Assembly: GCA_016647705.1 (NCBI GenBank)
Contig: CM028328.1
Span: forward strand, 4,613,311-4,677,310
DNA length: 64,000 nt
Direction of reading: 5' to 3'
Source: Eucommia ulmoides
Lineage: Eukaryota; Streptophyta; Magnoliopsida; Garryales; Eucommiaceae
The translations under genes and the position numbers were made by a program. This document shows, in pieces, positions 32,083 through 43,189 of the stretch. Numbering within the stretch: position 1 is the stretch's first letter; each line of letters begins with the position of its first letter. The notes beneath the pieces are model-generated. The model was not told where the DNA came from and did not search any database. It saw only the letters and a program-made list of their open reading frames with translations.

Positions 32083-35000
32083 TCAATACCAAAACGAATT
32101 ACGCGCAGGCTCTTCATAGTCGGCATCGGCATGATCACCACTCTGATTTTGTTGTGCAGCACCATAGCCACCAAAGTAGTTAAAGGTGCAATGATCATAA
32201 ATGGTGTTGCTAGGGCCACTATCACCGGTACCGCTAGATTCTGCTCTTTCTTCGCAGTGACCGAAAGTAGAACTCGAACTCTCTTGATGTGGAGGAGGGA
32301 CACCGTATTGGTAAGAAGGTGGTGGTGGATATGAGTATCCGGTAGTAGGAGGTTGTGGGCATCCTAAAGGACCCATACCCACATAATGTGGCGCCGAAAC
32401 ATATTCCGAAGAGGGATAATAAGGGTAAGGATATGGTTGTGGTTGACGCCACTGATGATAATTATCCCCTTGATATCCATATCCGTATCCTCCAACTCCA
32501 AGCATACCAAAGCGGTTTTCCATGTCATCATATTCTTCGGAATTTGAGGATTGTGGGTTTGGTCTTCTTCTTGATGATCCAATTGCACTAGAAACAGAAT
32601 GCCTTCGTGGCTCACTAATATCCCCACGTTCGACATTGTCTGCAAATCCTGCCATTCCTAACTCTCCATGATACGGCGATTGTCTAGTGTCTCCTCCACC
32701 TCCACCTCCACCATCATCACCACTAGACTCTCCACTAGGTGGGCTCAAACCATGACCACTTTCAGTATCACTTCCATCTCCAGATGGACTATCACTTTGC
32801 CAACGTCGAGGTGCTTGGCTACTGGAAGTAGCGACCTCATCATCGCTTACGTCTAACCATCTGGAGTTGTCCTGATCATCTAACAATGGTTCTTCTCTCT
32901 CTTGAAGCCATGGAGATAGTGGATCATCTTCTTCAAAGATATAATCCAAGTTTATAGGGTTGAAGCTGTCTTCAATTTCACTTTGGCTTAATCTCGTAGC
33001 ATGTCTAATTTTCAACCTCATAATATAAGCCACGTAAACAAGTTTATTCAGTTTTTGATACTTTAGATGATTTCTCGTCTTTGTATGTATCAAGCTGAAT
33101 GTGCTCCAATTACGCTCGCAATTAGAAGACGATGTTGTTTGGCTCAACACTTTAACTGCAATCTCTTGAAGTTCAGGGGCAGATGCACCAAAGTGGATCC
33201 ACCATTCAGCTGTAGAAACAATATGAATTAAAACGATACGAAGATTGAGATTCTTATATTAATAGTTAATTGTTCATTGTATTACCTGGATTTGTGCGTG
33301 TTACTGCTCTTTGTGCCAATACTGTCCCGAAAGAATGTTCTTTATCACGAAACATCATAATCTATATTTAGAACGTAACAAATCAAAAACCCACAAATAA
33401 AACATATAAAACTTAGTAACTTGTTAGTCGCTAGTTGTTACTTAAAAAAAAAAAAGAACTAACTTGATTAATAGCTTGAATTTGTTTATCAATATTCGGC
33501 TCCAATCTTTGAATCACTTTTTGAACTCCCTCCATTACCTCTCTATGGTCAGAAAGTTTACCACCATATTGAAATTGAGGATTTAAAAAATAACCTACAT
33601 GAATTCAAAACAAAAAGCACATTTTGTTAAATAAAGTTTAATTCTAATAAGTAACAAGAGTTTTTAAAATTGAATTTACAATTAGTCAATTACTTACCAG
33701 CTGCATGCAAATCATGGTGTAATTGGAATTGCCATCTTTTGTCGATCATTTTCCAATATTTTTTGTAGTAACGACAATTTTTTTCAATGGCCATCTTCGC
33801 TTTGTCCATAGCTTCATAGACAAATCCCATTGTAGGCTTCTCATCTCCATCAACAAGCCTAAGCACCCTCACCAATGGTTCTTGAACTTTTAAAATTTCT
33901 GAAGCTTTTATCCAAAAATCATTGTCGTTCACAATTTTTCTAACTTTTTTTCCACAGTCCTCCTTCGCCCATCTTTTGCTTTTCCACTCATCACAATTAA
34001 ACATATTTTGTAAGGCATTCTTATACCTTACAATGCTTTCCAGCATAATGAAATTAGTGGCAAAACGTGTGATCCCGGGGCGTAATAACTCTTTTCCTTC
34101 AGTAAATCTCTTCATAAAATCAATAACCCAACTAGAGTTATAAATGAAGCGTGATATTCTTCTTGCATCATCTAAGACTGTCAGCACATTTGTTTTCTCT
34201 CCAATATCTTTCAATATCAAATCAAGGTAATGTGCAGCACAACCTGTCCAATATAAATTTGGTCTTTTTAACATAAGTTTTTTCCCCGCTGCTTTTATTG
34301 CAGGCTCATTATCAGTGACGATTTGGACAATATATTTTTCACCAATTTCATCTACCACCTTGTCCATAAGCCCGAAGTAATAATCGACAGTTCTGCTAAC
34401 AACATCGGTGGCATCCACTGATTTATGAAAAACAGTCCCCCGATTGCTATAAATCAAAAAATTGATAATGTGCTTCCGAGTAGGTCCGCTCCATCCATCA
34501 CACATGATCGTAACGCCCCTCTCCTCCCAATTTGGTTTATGAGATTCGATCCACTTTCTCAATTCTTCATATTCTCTAGGTAAGAAAACTTCAGACACCT
34601 CGTAAGGAGTAGGGACTTTCACTCCTTTTCCAACCTCCCTTGCAACATCCAACATTGGCTCAAGCCATGGCGAATTAACAACGTTTGTTGGCAAATGTGT
34701 GTATAACACAAATTGACTAACTGCGACCCCTAATTTTTTCTTCAACCCTTTTATTACCCTTGTTGAGATCTTTTGTTGTTTGGGGGCTTTGCTACGGTGT
34801 AGATCAACATCAATCTCGACCAACCGTGCTTCAGGTAAAGACGAATCAATCCAACTTTTTTTCGAACTCGATTCACGGACAGTAGAAGATCGTCGAAACA
34901 TATTAGCAATGCGAGTAGTAGTGCTTCCCCGTCTGGTGCTTTCACCAACCCCGCTATTACTCCCGGTCTCATATCGGTTGCCTGCATCCCTCCTATATCT

Positions 35001-35411
35001 CTCCCTATCTTCTTCTTCTCTATGCAACCTCATACTTTCTTTTCGTGCATAAGCCATATCCGGATCATCCGAGTTATCATCATCACTCAAATCGTAAGGA
35101 TTATCTTGATCACGTTGAGAAGCTCGAATTTGTTCAATCACTTCTTCTCTTTGTTTTCTTTTATCCATTTTTTTCTCCAAGTTACCTTCAAGATGTTTCA
35201 TCATAAGCGTTCTAACATCGGCACTAACACTTTGGCGTGGAGCTACTTGACCCTTTTTGGCCGCCAAGTGTTGCTTCAATCTAGTTATTCCACCATTTAT
35301 CTCTCTACCACAAAATTTACATTTTAATTTGTGTCTAGAACCACTAATAGGAATCCCGAATTTCCATCCAATATCATCACTAGGAGGATGTGATCCTTCT
35401 TCATCCGACAT
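32083..35411 (-). CDS. hAT-family transposase, BED finger plus DUF659 plus dimerisation domain
   Basis: Four minus-strand exons, 35411-33698, 33594-33464, 33361-33286 and 33209-32083, with GT-AG introns and fitting phases, give 1015 codons without a stop. The N-terminus has a BED-like zinc finger (C31, C34, H48); the usual last ligand near residue 59 is Arg. Residues about 290-400 form the DUF659/RNase H-like core, with D305 in CDGWSG, D367 in VTDNEP and CAAHYLDL at 391-398. E672 lies in CERNWSTFSLIHTKTRNHL, the hAT C-terminal dimerisation region. Together these provide D, D and E catalytic positions. The tail (about 740-1015) is acidic, then Tyr/Pro/Gly-rich. The family cuts and pastes the element by binding its ends. 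Conservation of a long four-exon frame suggests recent activity. Confidence 0.9.
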
Positions 35412-35501
35412 TGTTAAATTTTAATTTTCTGCAATTTACATACACAAATTTAATTCATACTATTTATTAAAATTATAATTGAAGCTAATTAACACTACAT
35501 T

Positions 35502-35505
35502 AACC

Positions 35506-35538
<33 letters not shown>
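35502..35538. repeat. (AT)n microsatellite
   Basis: About 16 AT units in the non-coding 5' part of the hAT element, upstream of the transposase start. Confidence 0.9.
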
Positions 35539-35539
<1 letters not shown>

Positions 35540-35834
35540 GTGATAAATAATAATGACAAAAAAAAAAATTGCTACAAAAATATAAGTTAAAAATTTTTAG
35601 GACTAAATTGTAATTGTAAAAAAGTTAATTAACAATTTTAGGACTAAATTGTAATTGTAAACAAGTTAATTAACAATTTTAGGACTAAATTGTAAACAAA
35701 AAAATATTTTTAAACCCCTTAATTATTTCTAAATTACAATTTCTAAATAATTTTAATGCCTAAAATCTAATTTCAGCCCCCACCCAAATCAAACACCCCC
35801 AATTGCTGTGAAATCCCTAACACGGTAACACCCG

Positions 35835-35838
<4 letters not shown>

Positions 35839-35890
<52 letters not shown>

Positions 35891-35893
35891 AAC
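35839..35893. repeat. (GA)n microsatellite
   Basis: GAGAGA run interrupted by AAA, in the region upstream of the transposase gene. CT/GA runs are frequent near plant promoters and 5' UTRs, so it may belong to the transposase promoter. The Arg/Glu-repeat frame it creates is not a gene. Confidence 0.85.
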
Positions 35894-36159
35894 CGAGCGG
35901 AGGCGAGACGGCGACGGCGGAGGCGAGACGGCGACGGCGACGAGCTGCAACGCGAAGGAGAGGAGACGTTGCCGGCGACGCGAGAGCTACGTTCGGCGGC
36001 GATGAGCTGTTTCTGTTAGACGAACCAGACGAAATCCTCAACGTTCGACAAAATCCTCAACGTTCGGTAAGTGTTTGGTTATCTTCTACTACTTTTTTCT
36101 CTTCCTTCCTCAATTATATGAAGAATCTTGGAAGAAATCTGAAAAGTGTGCGCGAAATC

Positions 36160-36185
36160 AGGAGTCGGTCGGTCGGTCGGTCGGT
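36160..36185. repeat. (GGTC)n short tandem repeat
   Basis: GGTCGGTCGGTCGGTCGGTC lies in the subterminal region of the hAT element, next to TAACGG-type repeats that mirror those of the other end. Confidence 0.8.
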
Positions 36186-36351
36186 CTTTACAGACTGTAA
36201 CGGCCGTTAACTGCCCGTATCGGCCCGATACGGGGCGATTCAGCCCTAGATGCCGGAATCGGCCGTGTATCGGTATCGGCCTACCCATTTTCCAGTACGA
36301 ATCGGCCGTTACGGTACGTAACGGCCGATATTTAAAACACTGGTGTCATCA

Positions 36352-36790
36352 AATCAATTCTAATAGTTTCGTCTCAATTCTTCTTAGGCTTAGCACTTGC
36401 ACTATATCGCATTTTCTCACTGATGCTTCTATGGGTCTTTTATGCACATGTCTTAACCAACGTAATCGATTTTATCTCACTTTCTATTTGGTGGGAAATA
36501 TTTCTAAATTCTCTCTAACAATTTCATTTTTAATTGTATCTATTATCGTCTTCCCACTCACCACGTAGTGTCCTCATTTTTGTTACACAAATTTTTTTAA
36601 TATATTTTGTTTTTATTACCTAACATTCTGAACCATACAGAAATGTCGGTCTTATTACCATCTTGTAAAATTTTCCTACTTTAGTTCTTATAATCTCAAC
36701 GTAAAATCTTGTACCTTTTTAAATAGTATCATTACTAACCATTGGGGCACATGCATAGTAGTCAGTTTATGTGCACTTCGATTTATCACC
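36352..36790 (-). pseudogene. LINE reverse transcriptase C-terminal remnant, right part
   Basis: The minus strand near 36410-36460 encodes HVHKRPIEASVRKCDI, the WGHVQRRP-type motif at the C-terminal end of plant non-LTR retrotransposon RTs. The sequence continues that at 31688 once the hAT element and one 8-bp duplication are removed. No long open frame. Confidence 0.65.
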
Positions 36791-37718
36791 TCTATGGGCG
36801 ATCTTAAGGATGCACTCTACTGTACTCTCATATCGGCTTGGTACATTAAGAATTAAGTTCAAAAGTTAATTTTTGGAGTGTTTTATAGGAAAATTGAACT
36901 ATAAAAAAAATTGATAACTCCTCTCACTAATTCAATTAACAAGTAAATAGTTTCTTTTAATACATCATTCTGCAATTGTTAATGAAATCGATATGCAAGG
37001 AGGCCAAAAAATGAAAATTTCAAGAAAAATTGTCGTTTTATAAGGAGTTAGACATTAACACTCAAATGAAAAGCTTTGATAATATTAATTTTAAAATATG
37101 TCACTTAAAATAAAGAAATCTTTAGTATGAGGCTGAAAATGAAAGATTTTATATAGTTTGTGTTTTTGACACTTTGTACTCATGAAGTTTCACCCAATTT
37201 CTAATTTGGTTCTTATCAATCCAATTTAAACACATTAAAATTTGAAGTATCCGAAACGTAAACTCTGTTAAAACTCTAGATGAAAACTAGTCATGTGCCA
37301 AGCATTTGACTTTCCAAAAGGACTTTCTCGCATTTTCTATGCTTTTCATCCATCTTTCTCCCCCTCCCCCAACACAAAACTAAAAAAAAAAAAAAAAAAA
37401 ACGTGCATTCTTTCTATCATGATTTAAGCATGTTACGATATGTTTAGAAAACTTCCAAGTTTTGTGTGTTTCGGAAACTTAGAGAAAGCCCCTTCAAGGA
37501 ATCCGTTTAGATTTCTAACGTGGTCAAAGATTTAGACAACATTGATGTGTTTTGGAAACTTTAGGGTGTCACGTGTTTAAATTAAAATAATAGGAACCAA
37601 AATGAAAATTGTGCGAAACTTTAAGGGCATAAAGTATCAAAAACTCTTATTTTTTATTTTTGAAAGCAGTGTGCATAATAGAATGAAATAAATTTACATG
37701 AGATTTTGATCAACAATC
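36791..37718. other. AT-rich intergenic region, no gene seen
   Basis: No coding frame, RNA or element end recognised. A 20-base A run is present at about 37382. Confidence 0.4.
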
Positions 37719-37790
37719 GGTCCCATGGTCTAGCGGTTAGGACATTGGACTCTGAATCCAGTAACCCGAGTTCAAATCTCGGTGGGACCT
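37719..37790 (+). tRNA. tRNA-Gln (CUG anticodon)
   Basis: A 72-nt cloverleaf: acceptor stem GGTCCCA with TGGGACC, D arm with GGTCTAGCGGTTAGGAC, anticodon loop CTCTGAA (anticodon CTG, reading CAG), and T arm CCGAG-TTCAAAT-CTCGG, all paired. The discriminator base is T at 37790 and a run of T follows immediately, a Pol III terminator. Internal A and B boxes are intact (TAGCGGTTAGG and GAGTTCAAATC). No intron. It is probably functional. Confidence 0.96.
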
Positions 37791-37799
37791 TTTTTTTTA
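37791..37799 (+). terminator. Pol III terminator of tRNA-Gln
   Basis: A run of nine T directly after the tRNA 3' end. Confidence 0.85.
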
Positions 37800-38252
37800 T
37801 TCCAATTTATTTTTTTATTTTCTAAATAAAAAAATAATTGTTATTTTGATTCAAAACCATTTAATTATCTTATATTTCTAATTATTAATTTCACTTTCAT
37901 TTTTGAGATTTTTAGTCAATAATCCATCATTAAAATTTTAGTTCATATAACACGTAATTTTTTGAAAAGTTCAAAATCACTGTAATTTTTGTAGTCATAA
38001 TAATTCTTATGACGTACAACGAGTTTTGTATTTTTTACAGTAATTTTGTATTTATGAAAAAATTATTATAACGCGTGAATTTCATGAGTTAAAAATTTAA
38101 TTTGGAAACTATTCATAATTTTATTTTATTTTTTTGATAAAAGAAGCGTTGTTCCATAGATTTTTTATTTCAACTCTTGAATAATCCAATTTCTTTTTTA
38201 TTTTCTAAATAAAAAAATAAATGATGTCTTGATTCCAAACAATTTAATTCTC
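37800..38252. other. AT-rich repeat sequence, no gene seen
   Basis: Contains words such as AAAAAATTATTATAACGCG and AACTCTTGAATAATCCAATT that recur in altered form at 39100-39640 and near 48150-48320, so it is probably old dispersed repeat. Confidence 0.4.
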
Positions 38253-38255
38253 TTA

Positions 38256-39042
38256 GGTTGTGTTTGGATAAAGGATTTGTAGGAGGGATTTCAATTTGTT
38301 AAGAGATTTTGAAATTTATTTTTGGCAAATTCCTTATTTGGGTAATAGAAGAAAAGATTTGTGAAATTCTTTTTTGGGTGAATGGAGGGATTTAGAAATG
38401 AATTTGGGAGAGGTGTAATTTGTGAAATCCTTCCATCACCATTCTTCGTTCTTCTGCTCTTCTTCGTTCTTCTGCCTCTTCTTCTGCTTCTGCTGCTAGT
38501 TTGAAATCGATTTCGATTTCGTTTTTCAAAATCGATTTCGATTTTGAAATCGAATCCTATTTAGGGTTCGAATTCGTTTTAAGTTTGATTTCGTTTTTCG
38601 TTCTTCGTCGTCTGCTTCGATCTTCTACTTCGCTCGTCGTCTACTTCTGCTGCTTCGTCATCTGCTTCGGTCTTCATCGATCGTCGCTCTTCGTCGTCAA
38701 TTGTTCGTCCGTCGTCGTCAATCGTCTGACGATTTCGATGGCGATTGCGACGATTTCGATCTAACGACAACGATGATTGCGAGTGTGCTTCTGTTTGGTT
38801 TTTGCGATGGCGATGACCAAAAATCACCGGCGACGGCCAGATTTGTTCTTGGCGATGGAGATGGCCAGATTTGTTCTTGGATTGATTTTTTTTTTTATTT
38901 TTTATTTCGAAGTGATAAAAAATTGAACAAATATATATATTCCAAATACTTCACTTCGAACAATTATCCAAACAACGGATTTGTGAAATGAAGAGATTTC
39001 AAAATCCCTTGAATTTATCAAATCCTTTAACCAAACGCAACC
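38256..39042. mobile_element. PIF/Harbinger-type non-autonomous element
   Basis: 787 bp, TTA at both borders (38253-38255 and 39043-39045), inverted ends GGTTGTGTTTGGATAAAGGA and GGTTGCGTTTGGTTAAAGGA on the complement. Inner part is CGTC/TTCG-rich and non-coding. Fits Tourist-like MITEs. Confidence 0.88.
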
Positions 39043-39289
39043 TTATAATTCTCATTATTAATATTTTTGGGGTTTTTTTATTGAACAATCCATAAAATTA
39101 AAATTTGAGCCTATGCAGTCTACGTTGTACAATAATTTTTTCAGAAATTCAAAATTACTGTAATTTTTCTATATAAAAATTATAATAACTTTTATGGCGT
39201 AAAATAATTTTTGAATTTTTTAAAACAAAAAAATTATGGTAGCGCATAAATTGTATGAACTAAAATTTTAATTTCATGCGAGATTCGAT

Positions 39290-39400
39290 AGAGGACTAGT
39301 GGTAAGGCCTACCCTTCCTCGACTAAAGGTCTGGGGATTGAATCTCATGGGTGCGTGAGTGGGTGTGTGAGTTAAAAAAATAAAATGAAAGGTAAAAAAA
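39290..39400 (+). mobile_element. tRNA-related SINE-like sequence
   Basis: GGACTAGTGGTAAGGC resembles a Pol III A box and GGGGATTGAATCTC about 40 bases later resembles a B box, followed by an A-rich tail with AAAATAAAA. Layout suits a short SINE of the Au type. No target duplication was confirmed. Confidence 0.4.
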
Positions 39401-39702
39401 AATAAAAATTCATGTATTATTCATCAAATTTCTATGTAAAAAATTACAGTAACTTTTATGGCGTAAAATAACTTCTGGATTTTTGAAAAAATTATGGTAA
39501 CATGTAAACTGCATGAATTAAAATTTTAATTTCATGTAATGTTCACCATTTTTTTTTCCGAATAAAAGAAGTGTTGTTCAATACATTTTTTATTCGAACT
39601 CTCGAATAATTCTCATTATTAATTCTCATTCAATTAAAACAAAACATTTAATTCCGACCAAAAAAAAATAATAATTTACAACTCTACATTAACATCCCAG
39701 TT

Positions 39703-40029
39703 TTAGGCCATGGACATACTGGAAAGCCGACTTAGCGTCGGCCGGAAATCCCACCACCGCCGCATTGGCCTACGGATCGGCGGAGTCAACGCCCTCCTCA
39801 ATACCTCCTTCTTCGCGTGATCTCTCCTCATCCTCTCGCCCTGCGCCGGCAACCGGTTGCCGGCACGTCCTATCGGTGGCCTCGAACCATTTGATGATGA
39901 ACTTCTGTACATGTTTGGGTGCTTGGGACAGGGAGATGATGATGAAAGGTTGCTCCGGTAACCACCTTCTTTATTCGCCGGGACAAGGCGGAGTCTTCCG
40001 GCGGTTCCCAACTGATCTATTCCTTGCAT
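39703..40029 (-). CDS. Small uncharacterised plant protein (candidate)
   Basis: An open frame of 108 codons on the minus strand, starting MQGIDQLGTAGRLRLVPANK and ending with RWWDFRPTLSRLSSMSMA. I do not recognise the family. The frame is much richer in G+C than its surroundings, is Ser/Arg/Pro-rich and basic, and its C-terminal end is well structured, which suggests a real gene. The frame can be extended upstream through a TA repeat, so the ATG at 40029 was chosen because composition changes there. TA/GT-rich sequence 60-90 bases upstream could serve as a TATA region. It could instead be a gene fragment. Confidence 0.45.
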   Translation of the reverse strand: MQGIDQLGTAGRLRLVPANKEGGYRSNLSSSSPCPKHPNMYRSSSSNGSRPPIGRAGNRLPAQGERMRRDHAKKEVLRRALTPPIRRPMRRWWDFRPTLSRLSSMSMA

Positions 40030-40084
40030 TATATTCCGGCTTCTCTTTCTCTGATTTCTTCTTAATCTCTTTTGTGTTTGTGTG

Positions 40085-40114
40085 TGTATATATATATATA
40101 TATATATACACACA
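40085..40114. repeat. (TA)n microsatellite
   Basis: GTGTGTATATATATATATAT continues as TA and ends CACACA, just upstream of the small candidate gene. Confidence 0.85.
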
Positions 40115-40159
40115 TGATTTAGGAAATGGGTTTGGTTGAATTTGACTTTTTCTTGATTC

Positions 40160-41429
40160 AAAAGTTTTAGGCATTGTTTGAATGAATATGTGTTTTGATT
40201 TTGACTTCTTCAGTGCCTACTTCTTCAAAATGCACTTTTTTCTTTTTTAATTTTTGACAGTTTCTTGGTGCCAAATCATAACAATGGAGGAACCATGTCA
40301 TTTTTTATAATAGCTAAATTTCACTTAGTATCCCCCAACATTTTACAATTTATTATTTTGGGTATTGAACTTTCAATTGTACTTTGTAATACATTAGAGC
40401 AAAGAGTTTAAGGGCAAATTCTATTTTAAAACATGTATCTTTAGTTACAGTTTTAATTAGTTATTTTATCTAATTTGGCTGTTAAATTAGACGAAATTAA
40501 GGGTAAAATTATAAATTTATGTTTTTTTTTATTCATTTATTTTTTATTTTATTTTTCTTTATGAAGATGACAACGACGTTGATGGACTGAATCTATTCAC
40601 TCTCTTTGCTGCCATAAATGATGAAACTCAAGGCCGAAAGTTTGTGCAAAAGACGCCGATGTTCCAGTTTGACGGTTTTGGTTCAACCAAATTAGATAGA
40701 GGGGTTAATTAAAATTGGGATTAAAGATATAAGATTTAAATTAAAATGTAGAAATTTATTAGATCACATAAAAATATGATCATAATTAGAGGTTTAAAAT
40801 AAAATTTTCTCCAAGTTTATTTATTGTGTTTAAGAGGTAACAAACATATTTAATGACAGCTAGTACAATTGACCCAATAAAAATAATGAATGATTGGAAT
40901 TAACTCTATTTTTAATTGATTAATATAAATTGACCACGTGGTCTAAATTTATTTTTATAAAAATCACATTTTACCATAAATATTTTAAGCAAAAACCTTA
41001 TTTTTTATTTTTGGAAGGCCAAAAACATTTTCCTTGTTTTAAAAAATCTCCCTTTGTTTTTCTTTCTCTTCGACACCATCGGTTGCAACCATCCCAGCCG
41101 TTTACTGCGTCAACCACAACCATTACCCACAATTCCTGACGCTATCACCACCGCGTCGAAGACCACTACCATTGGACGACCTCTCTCTCTCTATCAAATT
41201 AGGAAAGTTCCATCACTTCCTCTCTCTTTTTTTTTTTTTTTTTTTTTCAAATTCCAATTAAAAGAAAGAAGAGTAAATCTAAATTTTCTAGAAATTTACT
41301 ACAAATCTATAAATTTGTTGTTATTTTGATTTTGTTCGATCATTTCTCTCTCTCTCACACACTTTGTTTTACATTTGGAAAATTCCAAATCTATTTTTTT
41401 TTTCAAATTCAAGATCTGTGTTTATTAGG
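40160..41429. other. AT-rich intergenic region, no gene seen
   Basis: No supported gene. Includes a T run of 20 near 41228 and short CT repeats near 41180 and 41348. Confidence 0.35.
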
Positions 41430-41890
41430 TGATTTTTGTTATGTTGGTGGTGGTGTTTGGTGGTGAGGGTGCTGTTGAATGTTTGTTATGATGGTCGGCG
41501 GTAATTGTGATAGTAGAGAATGTTCGTGGTGGTGGTGGTAAACATTTGTTGTGGTTGTAAATGTTTGTTGTGACAATAACGGTGATAGGCGATTGTTGCG
41601 ATAATTGTGGTGGTCGTGCATATCCATGGTGTTGCTAAACGTTTGTTATGGCAACGGTGGTGGTGGTGAATTTTTATTGTGGCTGTGAATGTTTGTTGTG
41701 GCAGCAATAGTGGTAGGCGATGGTTGCGATAACTGTGGTAGTCGTGAATGTTCGTAGCAGTAGGCGATGATCGCAGTGGTGATGATTTTTGTTGTGGTGG
41801 TGGCAAAATTTGTGGTGAATGTTCACTGTCATGATGGGTGGTGACTATAGTGGTAGTCAATGTTTGTTGTGATGGTGAATATTTGTTACG
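41430..41890. repeat. Degenerate GTT/GGT-rich minisatellite
   Basis: Words such as GTGGTGGTGGTGAA, AATGTTTGTTGTGG and AGGCGATGGTTGCGAT recur with irregular spacing. The minus strand gives His/Thr-rich open frames that are compositional artefacts. Confidence 0.7.
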
Positions 41891-41914
41891 ACAGTGACAA
41901 ATTGAGAGATAATT

Positions 41915-42739
41915 ATTTGAAAAAATACCATATATTTATTAAATGATATTTTCGAAAAAAATAAAATAAAATTAATATACAAAGGCATTATTAATTAATT
42001 TTTGTATATTACAAATTTATAATAGATATTACCGTTATAATGACCAAAATAATTAGTATAGAGATCTTGTGGTTGTCCATCATGAATTCCAAAGTCTTGA
42101 TAGCCTTTTGGCCCTACCCCAATTAAAAAATTAGAAGATTTCCTTGAATCCTTGAGGCAAGTCTTTTTTAAAAATTCCAGATCGGGTGCTTATAATCAAA
42201 CAAGTCTTTTTTGCCATTTGCTGGGAATAATCGGGTGGGTTCTAGTAGCATAATAAGATATTTGAAACCCTTTGTTGATCAGTGTTGATCAGGCGACACT
42301 CAGATTTGAATTGGGAAAAAATGTTTTGCAGTTCCCCGCCTTACCACTTGGCCATGATGCCAAAACAAAACGATACAAAATAGATTATATTACAAATTTA
42401 CAATAAATATTACCATTGAATAGACCAAAAAAATTAGTATAGAGACTTTGTGGTTGTCCATCATGATCAAACCCAATGAGATTTAATACCATAGAAAAGG
42501 GAAATGGGCCAATTGCCTTAATGTAATACAAAACTTGGTCCACTTCATATAATAATAGTCAATGTCATACGAGGCTAAATGTGACCTTTGCTTTACTTCC
42601 TACCTGCCAATAATAACAAAATTAATTAATTAAAATGAACGAATTTTGATTCTTCTAGAACCCATGGGCCACAATAAATTTGTACTCAAAAATCACAATT
42701 TTCATATTTTTCATGCTTTCATATTACTGTTTTATTTTA
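41915..42739. repeat. Duplicated segment, left block (copy 1)
   Basis: Closely matches 62136-62955, including TAGTATAGAGATCTTGTGG, ATCATGAATTCCAAAGTCTT, the trnC relic and CTTCTAGAACCCATGGGCCA. Inside, a direct repeat of about 78 bp (42005-42083 and 42388-42467) flanks the tRNA relic. Confidence 0.85.
42291..42361 (-). pseudogene. Plastid-type tRNA-Cys (GCA) relic, copy 1
   Basis: The minus strand contains CATGGCCAAGTGGTAAGGCG, an ACTGCAAAA anticodon region (GCA) and CCAATTCAAATCTGAGTGTC followed by GCCT. This is the chloroplast trnC-GCA layout, unlike nuclear tRNA-Cys. The 5' end is damaged and no longer pairs with GTGTCGCC, so it is inactive. It indicates plastid DNA in the nuclear genome. 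Confidence 0.75.
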
Positions 42740-42839
42740 GGGTTTTTTTAATATCGGCCTCAAAACCCAAACATCTATTAGAGTCATCCCCATGTGTCAA
42801 TACAAATTTAATACAAAACCCATCTTGTATCCGTGAGTT

Positions 42840-43150
42840 TCCAACACAGAGAGAGCGCGTGAGTGGGAGTAAAAATGGAAGGTTGTTCTTGAGAGGGAAA
42901 GTGTCGATTTTTTTGAAACAAAAAACATTGCAACCGCAATTCTTCTTCCCATTCCTCTCTCTCGCCGTAGTGAAACAGCTCATAGCCTCCCCTGTAGCTG
43001 CCTCGTCGCTGTTGAACAGAGCCTCCGTCGTCGTCATCTTCCATGCCATCCCCGTCTTGTGCCATGCCGTCGCTGTTAAGCCCAATCGCCGTCGCCGTCC
43101 CTTCAAACGCCGTCGTCGTCCCGTGCTCCAGTATGTTTTTTCTCTCCCCA
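42840..43150 (+). other. GC-richer block, possibly captured 5' exon
   Basis: Contains GAGAGAGCGCGTGAG and CGTCGTCGTC-type runs, and ends at a CCAG-TATG junction before AT-rich DNA. Its open frames on both strands are not recognisable proteins. It may be the 5' UTR exon of the receptor-kinase gene whose start lies at 44464, but this is a guess. Confidence 0.3.
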
Positions 43151-43189
43151 TCTATTCTCCATTTTAGGATTTAAGGAATTTCGATTGCT

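Larger units (their letters stand above)
31696..36343 (-). mobile_element. Complete hAT transposon
   Basis: 4648 bp flanked by perfect 8-bp duplications GTGTCATC (31688-31695 and 36344-36351). Terminal inverted repeats are CAAGGTTTTAAAT and, on the complement, CAGTGTTTTAAAT, followed by GTAACGG/CGTTAC-rich subterminal repeats at both ends (31710-31800 and 36190-36330). Inside is one open, intron-containing transposase gene on the minus strand. The 8-bp duplication and the transposase type both identify hAT. It is inserted in a LINE remnant. Confidence 0.95.

Noticed and set aside
32035..32856. Plus-strand frames opposite the 3' part of the hAT transposase
   Set aside because: Shadows of the Tyr/Pro/Gly-rich transposase tail.
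35817..36041. Frame with Leu-Ser repeats, and opposite frame with Arg-Glu repeats
   Set aside because: Produced by the GA microsatellite upstream of the hAT transposase.
41439..41860. His/Thr-rich minus-strand frames
   Set aside because: Direct product of a GTGGTG-type minisatellite. No domain, start context or conservation.
42646..43167. 173-codon plus-strand frame and 139-codon minus-strand frame
   Set aside because: It crosses the proposed insertion border at 42740, both strands are open because of CGTCGTC-rich composition, and no domain is seen. Kept only as a possible captured non-coding exon.
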